The position numbers were made by a program, and so were the translations under genes. The notes under the pieces are model-generated. The model saw only the letters and a list, made by a program, of their open reading frames with translations. It was not told the DNA's origin and did not search any database. From NCBI GenBank assembly GCA_035288045.1, contig DATEBA010000023.1, positions 1 through 64,000 on the forward strand: 64,000 bases of DNA, in the 5' to 3' direction. The stretch is from DATEBA01 sp035288045. GTDB taxonomy: Bacteria; Actinomycetota; UBA4738; HRBIN12. This document shows, in pieces, positions 8,831 to 17,263 of the stretch. Within the stretch, counting starts at the first letter, position 1. Every line of letters begins with the position of its first letter.

Positions 8831-9154
8831 CTACTCCGACGGGCTCGGGTCGGCGGCCGCGGGCTCCTCGCCGGCGGACTCGCCCTTGGCGGCGGGCTCG
8901 TCCACGGTAGCTGTCTCGTCCTCACCGGCGGGCTGCGTCTTGGCCGCGGGGCGAACCGGGGCCCGCCGGGGGCTGGCCTTCGGCTCCTCGTTCAGCTCGA
9001 GGGTGAGCGTCTCGCGCACCTCGTCCTGCGCCCTGCGGAGCTCCCGGAGACCCCTGCCGATCGACCGGCCCACCTCGGGCAGCCGCCTGGGGCCCACGAC
9101 GACGAGCGCCACGAGCAAGATGAGCAGGAGCTCCATCGGGCCGATGTTGAACAT
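8831..9154 (-). CDS. tatA: Twin-arginine translocase subunit TatA/TatB family
   Basis: The 107-residue protein starts MFNIGPMELLLILLVAL with one N-terminal transmembrane helix. The hinge VGPRRLPE and an amphipathic helix (about 22-45) follow, then an acidic, proline- and alanine-rich tail. The GP hinge is somewhat TatB-like. No second TatA-family gene is in the window, so either a bifunctional TatA or a TatB is possible. The start at 9154 is chosen because the upstream extension is arginine-rich and lacks hydrophobicity. It is followed by tatC. Confidence 0.88.
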   Translation of the reverse strand: MFNIGPMELLLILLVALVVVGPRRLPEVGRSIGRGLRELRRAQDEVRETLTLELNEEPKASPRRAPVRPAAKTQPAGEDETATVDEPAAKGESAGEEPAAADPSPSE

Positions 9155-9185
9155 GGTCGTTGCAGGCGCAGTGCCCGACCCGATT

Positions 9186-9419
9186 CTACCCCGCGCCCCG
9201 CGGTTGCCCCTGCTCACGGATCTGGAGACCGGCCGCCCGCTCACCGGCCCGCGCCGACTCGGCCGCAAGCTCCTCTGCCAGGGGCTGGACCTCGTCCCGG
9301 AAGCGCCCGAGAGCGCGCGCGAGCAGCAGCACGTGCCGCGCGAGACCGATCAGCACGGCCACCAGAGCGGCGAAGGTCACCAGACCGACGGTTAGCCAGA
9401 CGATGCCTGGGGCAGACAC
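9186..9419 (-). CDS. Small membrane-anchored coiled-coil protein, unknown
   Basis: The 77-residue protein starts at a GTG. It has one hydrophobic helix (about 6-30) and then an amphipathic, Ala/Glu/Arg-rich helix suited to a coiled coil. It lies in the same direction between the zinc-ribbon gene and tatA, with a 31-base gap to tatA. I recognise no family. The clear membrane-helix pattern and operon position support a real gene rather than a chance frame. Confidence 0.6.
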   Translation of the reverse strand: MSAPGIVWLTVGLVTFAALVAVLIGLARHVLLLARALGRFRDEVQPLAEELAAESARAGERAAGLQIREQGQPRGAG

Positions 9420-9442
9420 GCTTCAGATCGTAAGCGGAGGCG

Positions 9443-9796
9443 CTACTGCTTCGCCAGGAAATCTCGGATGAACCGGTCGTCCTGGAGCTGGAAGTGGAAC
9501 TCGATCAGGTCATCGATCGTCAGGACCGGCCCGTCTCGCAGGTCGCCCCGGGGGTCCTCCGCGGCCTGGTCGAAAAGGCCTGCGGCGTCCCCGTCGACGC
9601 TAGACACGTCGACCCCGGCCGAGACCAGCAGCGCCACGATCTTGCGGTCGGCCCGCTTCTCCACGCTGTCCATGCAGGTCGGGCAGGTGAACCGGTACAT
9701 ACCCTCCCGACCGTCCTGGAGCACCGAGAGCAGGATGGCCTCCGGGCCCATGTCCACTTCCCCGCAGCGGGGGCACGTCGTGCGGATGGTAGTCAT
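9443..9796 (-). CDS. Small zinc-ribbon protein, unknown function
   Basis: The 117-residue protein begins MTTIRTTCPRCGEVDMGPEA. Two CxxC pairs (C8/C11 and C38/C41) are about 27 residues apart and should bind one zinc. The acidic C-terminal half has predicted helices. The start at 9796 has a purine-rich site (GGGGTGAG) just before it; the longer frame is arginine/glycine-rich and unlikely. It sits between pafC and the small membrane gene, so it could belong to the PafBC or Tat transcription unit. No function can be assigned. Confidence 0.75.
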   Translation of the reverse strand: MTTIRTTCPRCGEVDMGPEAILLSVLQDGREGMYRFTCPTCMDSVEKRADRKIVALLVSAGVDVSSVDGDAAGLFDQAAEDPRGDLRDGPVLTIDDLIEFHFQLQDDRFIRDFLAKQ

Positions 9797-9846
9797 CTCA
9801 CCCCGTTTATCGGCGGGGTGCGAGACCACCTTTACCCCCGTTCGCC

Positions 9847-10830
9847 CTACCCCGGAGGAGCCCCCCGGTACCGCTCCAGAGCCCGACCGGCGAGCTCCGA
9901 GACCCTGTCCCGGAGTTCGGGGGGCGCGAGGACCTCGGCGCTCGTGCCGAGCGACAACAGTAGCCTGGCCACCCACTCGAGACGCTTCGTTGGCAGGGCC
10001 ACCTCCAGCGACCCGTCCGGGCGCTCGCTCTCCTCCGTAACCTCGTAGTACTCGGACACCCACCGGGCCTCTGGAGCGAGCCGCAGGCGGACCTCGACGT
10101 CGTCGTGCGAGGCCGTGTAGAGTGGCCGGCCGGCGCCAGCCAGGCCGCGGCGCTCGAACCGCTCCCCCGTCGCCCGCACCGCCTTGATCCGGTCCAACCT
10201 GAACAGGCGCTCGTCGTCGACGGACATGTCCCAGGCCGCCACGTACCAGTTCCCCATGCTCGAGAAGACCTCCTCCGCCGCGATCCGCCGGGTTGTCGTC
10301 TGTCCCGAGGAGGCCGCGAAGTAGTCGATCTCGAGGCGTTCGCCGGCCGCCGCGGCCGCCCGCACGCGGTCCAGGACCTCGGCGCCCCGGCCGGATATCG
10401 TCTCGATGCGCCCCGCCACGTCCTCGAGCGACTCCGGTCCGAGCCCTTCCCGGAGCTTGTCGAGTGCCGAGGAGAGGGCGCGTGACTCGCGCAGGCCGGG
10501 CGTCGCGGCCAGCGAGGTGCCCCGGAGATAGAGGGCGATGGCCTCGTTCCGGGTGAGGCGGAGCGGCCTGGCGAAGTAGTCGGCCATCGTTATGGTGATC
10601 CGACCGTCTTCGAGATCGACTTCGATCAGGTCGCCGGGGCCGTAAGGGGGCAGCCCCGAGACGAAGAGGAGCTGGAGGTCCTCGACGAGCTCTTCCTCGG
10701 AGACGTCGAAGAGCCTCGAAGCCTCCGAGATCTTGGTCCCGGGGTGACGGACGAGGTAGGGCACCATTACCAGGAGGCGCCGGAGACGTTCCGCGGCCTT
10801 GGCCGGCCTGCGGCGCTCAGTGGCCGCCAA
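9847..10830 (-). CDS. pafC: WYL-domain transcriptional regulator PafC
   Basis: This is the second subunit of the PafBC regulator, which in mycobacteria activates the LexA-independent DNA-damage response. The 327-residue protein has an N-terminal winged helix-turn-helix (ISEASRLFDVSEEELVEDLQ), a WYL domain with GNWYVAAWD, and the C-terminal WCX extension. I chose the TTG at 10830: it has a GGAGGAA site 4-5 bases upstream and overlaps the pafB stop by 14 bases. A GTG at 10863 is possible but lacks a ribosome binding site. Confidence 0.9.
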   Translation of the reverse strand: MAATERRRPAKAAERLRRLLVMVPYLVRHPGTKISEASRLFDVSEEELVEDLQLLFVSGLPPYGPGDLIEVDLEDGRITITMADYFARPLRLTRNEAIALYLRGTSLAATPGLRESRALSSALDKLREGLGPESLEDVAGRIETISGRGAEVLDRVRAAAAAGERLEIDYFAASSGQTTTRRIAAEEVFSSMGNWYVAAWDMSVDDERLFRLDRIKAVRATGERFERRGLAGAGRPLYTASHDDVEVRLRLAPEARWVSEYYEVTEESERPDGSLEVALPTKRLEWVARLLLSLGTSAEVLAPPELRDRVSELAGRALERYRGAPPG

Positions 10831-11767
10831 CGAGTTCCTCCAGACGCCGGGTCGCCTCCTCACGAAGCTGCTGGGGACCGAGGACCTCCGCGTCGGGCCC
10901 GAATCGCAGCACCCACCCGACGAGCCCGTCCGCCTCCGCGTACGGCACGGTCGCCTCCATCCAGCCGTCGGGACGCGACGGCTTCACCTCGACCCCCGGC
11001 ACCCCCGCCAGAGCCCACCATGCCGCGTTCGGCGAGAACGCGATGTGGGCGCGCTCCGCGGGCTCGCCCGGCCCCCAGGGGCCTGTCTGGATGTGGTCTG
11101 AAGCCCGGAAGCCCTTGGGCGGCTCGCTACCATTGCGGACCTCCTCCACTTCAGAGGCGAGACGCGAGAGACGGAACGAGCGCACCTCGGTCCTGTCGTG
11201 GTCGAGGCCCACCACGTACCAGTGGCCGGCCCGCCACACCAGGCCCCAGGGGTCGATGTCTCTGTCGGAGATCGCGCCTCGCGAAGTCCGGTACCGGAAG
11301 CGGATCCGCCGCCGCCGTAGCAGGGCCTCGGCCACGGCGGTCAGGCGCCCACCGGCTGCGTCTGGCGCGGCCACCGGCGCGATCGATCGGCCGACGAGCA
11401 CGCCGCCCTGGGCCCCGTAGAGGAGCTTTCGGACGCCCTGCTCGGCGGTGGTGTCCTCTCCGGGGGACAGCGCCGCCACGAACAGAGCAGAGAGCTCCTC
11501 GCCGGTGAAGGCGATCTCCGGGACGTAGTACCTGTCCTTCGGGATGATGTATCCCGACTCCACTTCCCAGGGGTCGGTCGAGACCACCTCGACCGGGATA
11601 CCGTTGTCGCGGAGGAGGTCCTTGTCCCGCTCGAACATCCGTTTCGCCGAGGCAGGGTCCTCGTGCCCGTACGCGGGGAGCTTCTCGCGGATCTGGTCGA
11701 AGGTTAGGGGCCGGCGCGTCTCGAGTAGGAGAGCCACGAGGTTGATGAGGCGCTCGAGCGGCTGCAT
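10817..11767 (-). CDS. pafB: WYL-domain transcriptional regulator PafB
   Basis: This is the first subunit of the PafBC transcription activator. The 316-residue protein has an N-terminal winged helix-turn-helix (LTFDQIREKL ... MFERDKDLLRDNGIPVEV), a WYL domain containing the signature around GLVWRAGHWYVVGLD and RSFRLSRL, and a WCX-type C terminus. It is translationally coupled to pafC. A TATGAT hexamer 8 bases before the ATG suggests a leaderless or nearly leaderless transcript. It diverges from the DUF3866 gene. Confidence 0.92.
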   Translation of the reverse strand: MQPLERLINLVALLLETRRPLTFDQIREKLPAYGHEDPASAKRMFERDKDLLRDNGIPVEVVSTDPWEVESGYIIPKDRYYVPEIAFTGEELSALFVAALSPGEDTTAEQGVRKLLYGAQGGVLVGRSIAPVAAPDAAGGRLTAVAEALLRRRRIRFRYRTSRGAISDRDIDPWGLVWRAGHWYVVGLDHDRTEVRSFRLSRLASEVEEVRNGSEPPKGFRASDHIQTGPWGPGEPAERAHIAFSPNAAWWALAGVPGVEVKPSRPDGWMEATVPYAEADGLVGWVLRFGPDAEVLGPQQLREEATRRLEELVGGH

Positions 11768-11775
11768 CGTGCGGC

Positions 11776-11781
11776 ATCATA
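11776..11781 (-). promoter_or_regulatory. -10 hexamer of pafB
   Basis: TATGAT on the minus strand lies 8 bases before the pafB ATG, in the 39-base region shared with the divergent DUF3866 gene. No ribosome binding site is seen between it and the ATG. Confidence 0.4.
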
Positions 11782-11806
11782 CTCGGGTGCCCTGTGAGGG
11801 GATCCG

Positions 11807-12898
11807 ATGATCAGACTGCGGCAAGGCAGGGTCGTCGCCATCACCGCCGCGCGGCCCGGCGTCGTAGAGGTCAACGTCGAGGTGGACGGCGAGCGGGCCG
11901 CCGCGCTCGTCTACCCAGACCTCGTCGGCCCCGTCGCCGAGGGCGACGCGGTCGTCCTCAACACGACGGCCGTCGCTCTGGGCCTCGGTACGGGCGGGAC
12001 CCATCTCGTGGTCGCGGTCGAGGGCGCCGAGGGCACAGACATCGCGCATGGGGGCCGCGTGATGAAGGCGCGCTACACCCCGCTCCAAGCGGTGGTGCGA
12101 TCCGTCGAGGAGACCCACCGAGACGTGTTGGAGACCTCCTCGGGGCTGGAGGGGACGCCGGTCGTCACCGCTCCTCTTCACTCGATGGTCGCGATGGTCG
12201 CCGCCGGTGCCAAGGCGGCCGGCGCCAAGCGGGTCGCCTACGCGATGACCGACGGGTCGGCGCTGCCGGGAGCCTTCTCCCGTCTCGTTCCCCGGCTTCG
12301 CGGCGCGGGGCTCCTGGACGGCTGGGTCACATGCGGGCAAGCCTTCGGCGGAGAGCTCGAGGCCGTGACCCTCTGGAGCGGCCTGCTGGCGGCCAAGGAG
12401 GTTCTCGCAGCGGATGTCGTGGTCGTGGCCGACGGTCCGGGGAACCTCGGGACGGACACGAAATGGGGCGTATCGGCGCTCGCCGGTGGCCATGCCCTGA
12501 ACGCGACCGAGACCCTAGGCGGGCGGCCGGTTGCCGCTCTCCGGGTGAGCTTCGCCGATCGCCGCGAGCGCCACTGGGGCTTGTCCCACCACTCCCTCAC
12601 GATCCTCAAGGAGGTGGCGACGTGCCACGCGAACATTGCCGTTCCTCTGCTCGAGCGTGAGCAGCGGGAGGCGCTCTGGGACTCCCTCAGGGCGGCCAAG
12701 CTGGAGGACCGGCACCAGCTCGTGGAGGTGGTCGGCGCGCCGGCGCTCCAGGAGCTGGAGAGCCGCGGCGTCGAGATCGAGTCGATGGGCCGCCGGCCCG
12801 CCGACGACCCGGCGTTCTTCCTGGCGGCCGGTGCCGCGGGGGTGCTCGCCGGTCGGATGGCGGTCGGCTCGCGCGCGTACCGTGCGCCGGGTGCCTAG
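11807..12898 (+). CDS. DUF3866 family protein
   Basis: The 363-residue protein matches the actinobacterial DUF3866 family as I remember it. It has an N-terminal beta-rich domain (RVVAITAARPGVVEVNVEV), a Gly-rich segment GLGTGGTHLVV, and a larger alpha/beta domain with VVVADGPGNLGTDTKWG and WGLSHHSLTILKEV. Its biochemical role is unknown. The ATG follows a purine-rich GAGGGGATC site. It is divergent from pafB and close to the proteasome genes, a recurrent position that hints at a link to that cluster. It lacks a signal peptide and is presumably cytoplasmic. Confidence 0.8.
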   Translation: MIRLRQGRVVAITAARPGVVEVNVEVDGERAAALVYPDLVGPVAEGDAVVLNTTAVALGLGTGGTHLVVAVEGAEGTDIAHGGRVMKARYTPLQAVVRSVEETHRDVLETSSGLEGTPVVTAPLHSMVAMVAAGAKAAGAKRVAYAMTDGSALPGAFSRLVPRLRGAGLLDGWVTCGQAFGGELEAVTLWSGLLAAKEVLAADVVVVADGPGNLGTDTKWGVSALAGGHALNATETLGGRPVAALRVSFADRRERHWGLSHHSLTILKEVATCHANIAVPLLEREQREALWDSLRAAKLEDRHQLVEVVGAPALQELESRGVEIESMGRRPADDPAFFLAAGAAGVLAGRMAVGSRAYRAPGA

Positions 12899-12920
12899 AG
12901 GCGTCTGAGAGGATGTGGAG

Positions 12921-13274
12921 GTGAGCCAGCCCGAGTTCGGCGACCCGACCAGGCGTACCTACCTTGCCGCAGAGCGCACGTTCCTGGCGTGGCTCCGCTC
13001 CGGGATGGCAGCCCTTGCGGTGGCCCTGGCCGTCGGCCGCCTGCTCCCGAGCCTGACGGAGGGCTCCCCCACCCCCTTCCTCTTCCTGGGCATCGGCTTC
13101 GGCGTCCTGGGAGTCGCCATGGTGGTCTTCGGCTCGCTCCGGCAGCGGGAGGTCCAGCTCTCGGTAAAGAGCGGGAGCTTCCGGTTCCTCTCGCCGGGAG
13201 CTGTCCTCGGCTTCACGCTGCTCGGCACCATCCTGGGCGTCGCGACGGTGGTCCTCGTCGCGCTGGAACTCTGA
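12921..13274 (+). CDS. DUF202 (YidH-like) small membrane protein
   Basis: The 117-residue protein contains the DUF202 signature RTYLAAERTFLAWLRSGMA, followed by three hydrophobic helices (about 28-45, 52-73 and 92-115). Members are small integral membrane proteins of unknown role. I chose the GTG at 12921 because an AGAGGA site lies 8 bases before it; a GTG at 12915 is too close to that site. The stop is followed by the hydrolase GTG after a single base, indicating cotranscription. Confidence 0.85.
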   Translation: MSQPEFGDPTRRTYLAAERTFLAWLRSGMAALAVALAVGRLLPSLTEGSPTPFLFLGIGFGVLGVAMVVFGSLRQREVQLSVKSGSFRFLSPGAVLGFTLLGTILGVATVVLVALEL

Positions 13275-13275
13275 C

Positions 13276-14094
13276 GTGGCAACCTTCGAGGGCTCCGAGG
13301 CGACGCTGCACTACGAGCAGTTCGGCGAGGGACCCGACATCGTGTGGGTCTCCGGTGGCGGCGGCCTGGGGAGCGATTGGCACCGCTACCAGATCCCGCA
13401 TTTCGAACGGAGCTTTCGGAACACGACCTTCGACAACCGAGGGATCGGGAAGACGACGTGCGACGCACCGCTTCCCTGGCCCGTCGAGGCGTTCGCGCGC
13501 GACACGGCGGAGCTGATCGAGGCGGTCTGCGACCCGCCGGTCGCGCTCGTCGGCCTCTCGATGGGGGCCCTGATCGCCCAGGAGGTCTGTCTGGACTTCC
13601 CCGACCTCGTCCGCTGCGCCGTCGTGACGGGCACGGGCGCGAACAGCGTCGGCTGGGGGTGGGACTACCAGCTGGCCGAGATCGACTTCAGGAAGGCGGG
13701 CGCCCGCCTCGATGGCATGATGGGCGTGACGCATTACGCAGCGATGCTGTATCCCGCGCGCGTGCTCGGCAACCCGGAGCTGTGGCCGAGGATCCGGGCG
13801 GAGCTCTTGGAGTGGATGGAGTCAGGCGAGAACGAGTCTTCGCTCATCCCCCAGTGGGACATGTGCCTGCGGTTCGACCAGACCGAGCGCCTGCCGCAGT
13901 GCCGGGTCCCGATGCACGTGATCGCCGGGGCCGAGGACGTGCAGGCGCCGCCACAGGACGCCAAGCTGGTGGCCGACCTGGTGCCCGGCGCCGAGTACCA
14001 CCTCTTCGAGGGCATGGGGCACTGCTCGCTCTACGGTCACACGCACGATGTTCTGAACCCGTTCATCGAAGAGCTGATCCGCCGCTACCTTTGA
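13276..14094 (+). CDS. Alpha/beta hydrolase
   Basis: The 272-residue protein has the alpha/beta hydrolase fold with SGGGGLGSDWHRY near the N terminus, DNRGIGKT after strand beta-4, the nucleophile elbow GLSMGA, an acid in IAGAEDVQAPP and the histidine in GMGHCSL. It is an intracellular esterase or lactonase-type enzyme of unknown substrate. It starts 1 base after the DUF202 gene and ends facing pafA, with only 21 bases between the convergent stops. Confidence 0.88.
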   Translation: MATFEGSEATLHYEQFGEGPDIVWVSGGGGLGSDWHRYQIPHFERSFRNTTFDNRGIGKTTCDAPLPWPVEAFARDTAELIEAVCDPPVALVGLSMGALIAQEVCLDFPDLVRCAVVTGTGANSVGWGWDYQLAEIDFRKAGARLDGMMGVTHYAAMLYPARVLGNPELWPRIRAELLEWMESGENESSLIPQWDMCLRFDQTERLPQCRVPMHVIAGAEDVQAPPQDAKLVADLVPGAEYHLFEGMGHCSLYGHTHDVLNPFIEELIRRYL

Positions 14095-14115
14095 CGGCGC
14101 GAGATATCTGTTCCG

Positions 14116-15474
14116 TCACATGTGGGAGATGAGCTGTTCGACTCGTTCGTCGACCGACCTGAACGGGTCCTTGCAGAGCACGGTGCGCTGCGCCTGGTCG
14201 TTCAGCTTGAGGTGGACCCAGTCGACCGTGTAGTCGCGCCGCTTCTGCTTGGCCATCTTGATGAAGTCCCCCCGGAGCTTCGCGCGCGTGGTCTGGGGCG
14301 GCTCGCGCATCGCGGCCGAGATCTGGGCCTCGGTGCAGACGCGCTCGCTCCTTCCCGCCCTCTCCATCAGGTAGTAGAGGCCGCGACTCCGGTTGACATC
14401 GTGGTACGCGAGATCGAGGAGCGCCACCTTGGGGCTCGAGAGCGGGATCGAGTGCTTCGTCCGATACCGCTCGATCATCGCTTGCTTGGTCACCCAGTCG
14501 ACCTTGCCAACCAGCCGCTCCGGCCTCTCCTCTATCAGCGCGTCCAGCGCCTCCCGCCACTCCTCGAGCAGCTGTTTCGAGGTCGGATCGGTCCCATGAT
14601 GCTCGAGGAACCGGGAGGTCTTGTCGAAATACTCCTCCTGGACGTCGATCGCTGTGAGCTCGCGTCCGTTCGCGAGCTTCACGCGCTTGCGGCAGGACAC
14701 GTCGTGGGAGATCTCGCGGATCGCTCGGATTGGGTTCTCCAGGGTCAGATCGCGCATCACCGTGTTCGCCTCGACCATCCGCAGGACGAGGTCGGTGATC
14801 CCGACCTTCATGAAGGCGGTCCACTCGTTCATGTTCGAGTCACCCACTATGACGTGGAGGCGGCGGAACCGTTCGGCGTCGGCGTGCGGTTCATCGCGGG
14901 TGTTGATGATCGGGCGCGACCGCGTCGTCGCGCTGGAAACACCCTCCCAGATGTGCTCGGCGCGCTGCGCTATGCAGTACTGTGCCCCGCGCGGCCCATG
15001 GAGCACCTTTCCCGCCCCGCAGTAGATCTGCCGAGTCACGAAGAACGGGATGAGGACGTCGGCCATCCGAGCGAACTCGCCCTGGCGAGCCACGAGGTAG
15101 TTCTCGTGGCAGCCGTAGGAGTTCCCGGCCGAGTCGGTGTTGTTCTTGAACAGGTAGACCTGCCCGGAGATGCCCTCCTCGTGCAGGCGAACCTCCGCCG
15201 CCGAAAGGAGCGCCTCGAGGATCCGCTCCCCCGCCTTGTCGTGAGCTACCAGGTCGGCGATCGTGTCGCACTCCGGCGTCGCGTACTCGGGGTGAGAGCC
15301 GACGTCGAGGTACAGCCGGGCGCCGTTCTCGAGGAAGACGTTCGAGGAGCGGCCCCAGTGCACCACCCGGCGGAACAGGTACCGCGCGACCTCATCCGGG
15401 GAGAGCCGGCGCTGCCCGCGGAAGGTGCAGGTCACGCCGTACTCGTTCTCGAGACCGAAGATGCGCCGGTCCAC
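14116..15474 (-). CDS. pafA: Pup--protein ligase PafA
   Basis: PafA attaches the C-terminal glutamate of Pup to substrate lysines. The 452-residue protein belongs to the glutamine-synthetase-like carboxylate-amine ligases. It has the N-terminal FGLENEYGV metal/ATP motif, the catalytic aspartate region LYLDVGSHPEY (D57), FKNNTDSAGNSYG, and RPIINTRDEPHAD. It lacks the Dop-loop found in its paralogue at 17264-18748. It begins with GTG, 22 bases after prcA, and is the last gene of the proteasome operon. Confidence 0.96.
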   Translation of the reverse strand: MDRRIFGLENEYGVTCTFRGQRRLSPDEVARYLFRRVVHWGRSSNVFLENGARLYLDVGSHPEYATPECDTIADLVAHDKAGERILEALLSAAEVRLHEEGISGQVYLFKNNTDSAGNSYGCHENYLVARQGEFARMADVLIPFFVTRQIYCGAGKVLHGPRGAQYCIAQRAEHIWEGVSSATTRSRPIINTRDEPHADAERFRRLHVIVGDSNMNEWTAFMKVGITDLVLRMVEANTVMRDLTLENPIRAIREISHDVSCRKRVKLANGRELTAIDVQEEYFDKTSRFLEHHGTDPTSKQLLEEWREALDALIEERPERLVGKVDWVTKQAMIERYRTKHSIPLSSPKVALLDLAYHDVNRSRGLYYLMERAGRSERVCTEAQISAAMREPPQTTRAKLRGDFIKMAKQKRRDYTVDWVHLKLNDQAQRTVLCKDPFRSVDERVEQLISHM

Positions 15475-15496
15475 GCAGGCCAGTCTAGGCCCGTGG

Positions 15497-16186
15497 CTAC
15501 CCGTTGGAGAGGATGTTCGCTACCTCGGCGGCGTCGAGGCGGTGAAACTTGCGGCGGCCCTTCGCCGTGCGGTCGAGGATCCCAGCCTCGATCTGCGTAG
15601 CCTCGATCTGGCGGCTCTCGACCGTGGAGAGCGCCTTCACGGAGCTACCGACGGCCGTCGGCAGGTCCCATCCGGCCTCCCAGGCGCCCTTGAGCGCGTT
15701 GCCGAGATCCTCCGCCTTGCCTCCCATGGCGACGAAGTGGTCCTCGTCCGTGACGCTCCCGTCGAACAGGATGTGGTACATCGCGTTCCCCTCGGGCTCC
15801 TCGCCGATCTCGGCCACGAGGAGCTCCACCTCGTAGGGCTTCATCTGTTGCGTGAAGATCGTGGAGAGCGTCTGCGAGTACGCGTTCGCGAGGTCGCGCG
15901 CCTTCACGTCCTCGCGACCGTAGGAATAGCCGCGGAGGTCCGCGTGTCGCACGCCGGCGATCCGCAGATCCTCGAACTCGCTGTACTTGCCGACGCCGGC
16001 GAACGCGATCCGATCGTAGACCTCGGAGATCTTGTGAAGCGTGACGGAGGGGTTCTCCGCGACGAACAGGATCCCGTCGACGCACTCGACCGCAACGACC
16101 GACTTCCCTCGCGCTATGCCCTTGTGCGCGTAGTCGGAGCGGTCCTTCATGAGCTGCTCGGGCGGCACGTACGGCATGAAGGACAC
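15497..16186 (-). CDS. prcA: Proteasome subunit alpha
   Basis: PrcA forms the outer rings of the 20S core particle and carries the gate and the Mpa-docking surface. The 229-residue sequence starts MSFMPYVPPEQLMKDRSDYA, as in actinobacterial PrcA, with KGIARGKSVVAVE and the N-terminal nucleophile hydrolase fold but no catalytic threonine. The GTG start overlaps the prcB stop by one base (TAGTG). Confidence 0.96.
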   Translation of the reverse strand: MSFMPYVPPEQLMKDRSDYAHKGIARGKSVVAVECVDGILFVAENPSVTLHKISEVYDRIAFAGVGKYSEFEDLRIAGVRHADLRGYSYGREDVKARDLANAYSQTLSTIFTQQMKPYEVELLVAEIGEEPEGNAMYHILFDGSVTDEDHFVAMGGKAEDLGNALKGAWEAGWDLPTAVGSSVKALSTVESRQIEATQIEAGILDRTAKGRRKFHRLDAAEVANILSNG

Positions 16187-16986
16187 TAGGCCCGCCCCCC
16201 GAGGACGGCCTCGTAGGCCGTCTTCACCTCGTCCTCCGGCACCCCGCTCACGCCCTCGGAGGCGATCGCCAAGACCGTCGGGTAGATGCCGCGTGCCGCG
16301 TCTGGCCCGCCGGTCGCGACGTCCTCCTCGCTCGCGTCTACGAGCGCCTCGACGGCAACGCGGACCGCCTCGTCCGGCGCGAGGCCGGGACGCCAGCGCT
16401 TCTTGAGCGAGCTCTTCGCGGGCCGGCCACCCGAGCCGGTCGCGTGGTAGTCCTCCTCCTCCCAGCGACCGCCGGTGGCGTCGTAGTAGAAGAGGCGGCC
16501 TTCGGCCCGTCGCTCGTCGAACCCGCCGAAGAGCGGAACAACGACGAGTCCCTGCAGCGCCAGCGGGAAGTTCCCCCGGATCATCTGTGCGAGGCGATTC
16601 GCCTTTCCCTCCAAGGACAGGCGATCACCGGTGATCTTCTCGTAGTGCTCGAGCTCGAGCTGGAAGAGCTTGACGATCTCGACGGCCTGGCCGGCCGCCC
16701 CCGCTATCGCGATCGCCGAGTACTCGTCGGCCGCGAAGACCTTCTCGATCCGGTCGTCGGCTATCGAGTAGCCCTCGGTCGCGCGCCGGTCCCCAGCCAT
16801 CACGACGCCGCCGCCGAACTTGAGCCCGAGCACGGTCGTGCCGTGGGCCGCCGGAACCTCCCCCTCCGGCTGGCGCGGTACCGGCGCGGCCTCCGGCCGA
16901 ACGGACATCACGAGATCGAAGAAGCTGGGGTTGGCACCGATCGGGCGGCCTGGGGGGAGGGGGGGCTCGGGGACGTCGCCCCTCAT
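16186..16986 (-). CDS. prcB: Proteasome subunit beta
   Basis: PrcB forms the catalytic inner rings of the proteasome. The 266-residue precursor has a propeptide of about 49 residues ending at HG, then the nucleophile T50. Its partners are D and K in the AGDRRATEG and DRIEKVF segments (mature D17 and K33). Self-cleavage before T50 should generate the active site. It overlaps pup by 4 bases and prcA by 1, so all three are translationally coupled. Confidence 0.97.
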   Translation of the reverse strand: MRGDVPEPPLPPGRPIGANPSFFDLVMSVRPEAAPVPRQPEGEVPAAHGTTVLGLKFGGGVVMAGDRRATEGYSIADDRIEKVFAADEYSAIAIAGAAGQAVEIVKLFQLELEHYEKITGDRLSLEGKANRLAQMIRGNFPLALQGLVVVPLFGGFDERRAEGRLFYYDATGGRWEEEDYHATGSGGRPAKSSLKKRWRPGLAPDEAVRVAVEALVDASEEDVATGGPDAARGIYPTVLAIASEGVSGVPEDEVKTAYEAVLGGRA

Positions 16987-17189
16987 TCGCCGCCCTTCTG
17001 GACGTAGCTCTTCACGAACTCCTCGGCGTTCTCCTCGAGGACCGAATCGATCTCGTCGAGGATCTCGTCCATCTCCTCCTTCAGCTTCTCGCCCTTGGAG
17101 GTGGTCTGGACCTCGCCCGCGTCGCTCTCCGCGGCGCCTTCGCCGCCGCCCTTCTTCTGTGTCCGCTTCTGCTCCTGCTCCTGCGGCAT
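16983..17189 (-). CDS. pup: Prokaryotic ubiquitin-like protein Pup (Glu-terminated)
   Basis: Pup is the intrinsically disordered tag that marks proteins for proteasomal degradation. The 68-residue protein starts MPQEQEQKRTQKK after a strong GGGAGGAG ribosome binding site. It has the helical Mpa-binding segment (about 35-58) and ends in GGE. Many Pups end in GGQ and need deamidation by Dop; this one is encoded already conjugation-ready. A longer frame from 17219 would add 10 residues upstream of the ribosome binding site and is rejected. It overlaps prcB by 4 bases. Confidence 0.96.
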   Translation of the reverse strand: MPQEQEQKRTQKKGGGEGAAESDAGEVQTTSKGEKLKEEMDEILDEIDSVLEENAEEFVKSYVQKGGE

Positions 17190-17263
17190 CTCGCTCCTCC
17201 CGCGGCCCCAGAGGCTCATTCTAGCGAGCCGTCCCCCTCACAGGGGACATCGGCTCGTCCGGC

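Noticed and set aside
11767..11806. PafBC-type -26 element upstream of pafB (autoregulation)
   Set aside because: The nine bases at the right spacing (CTCACAGGG) match 5 of 9 positions but lack the TGTC core, so support is too weak.
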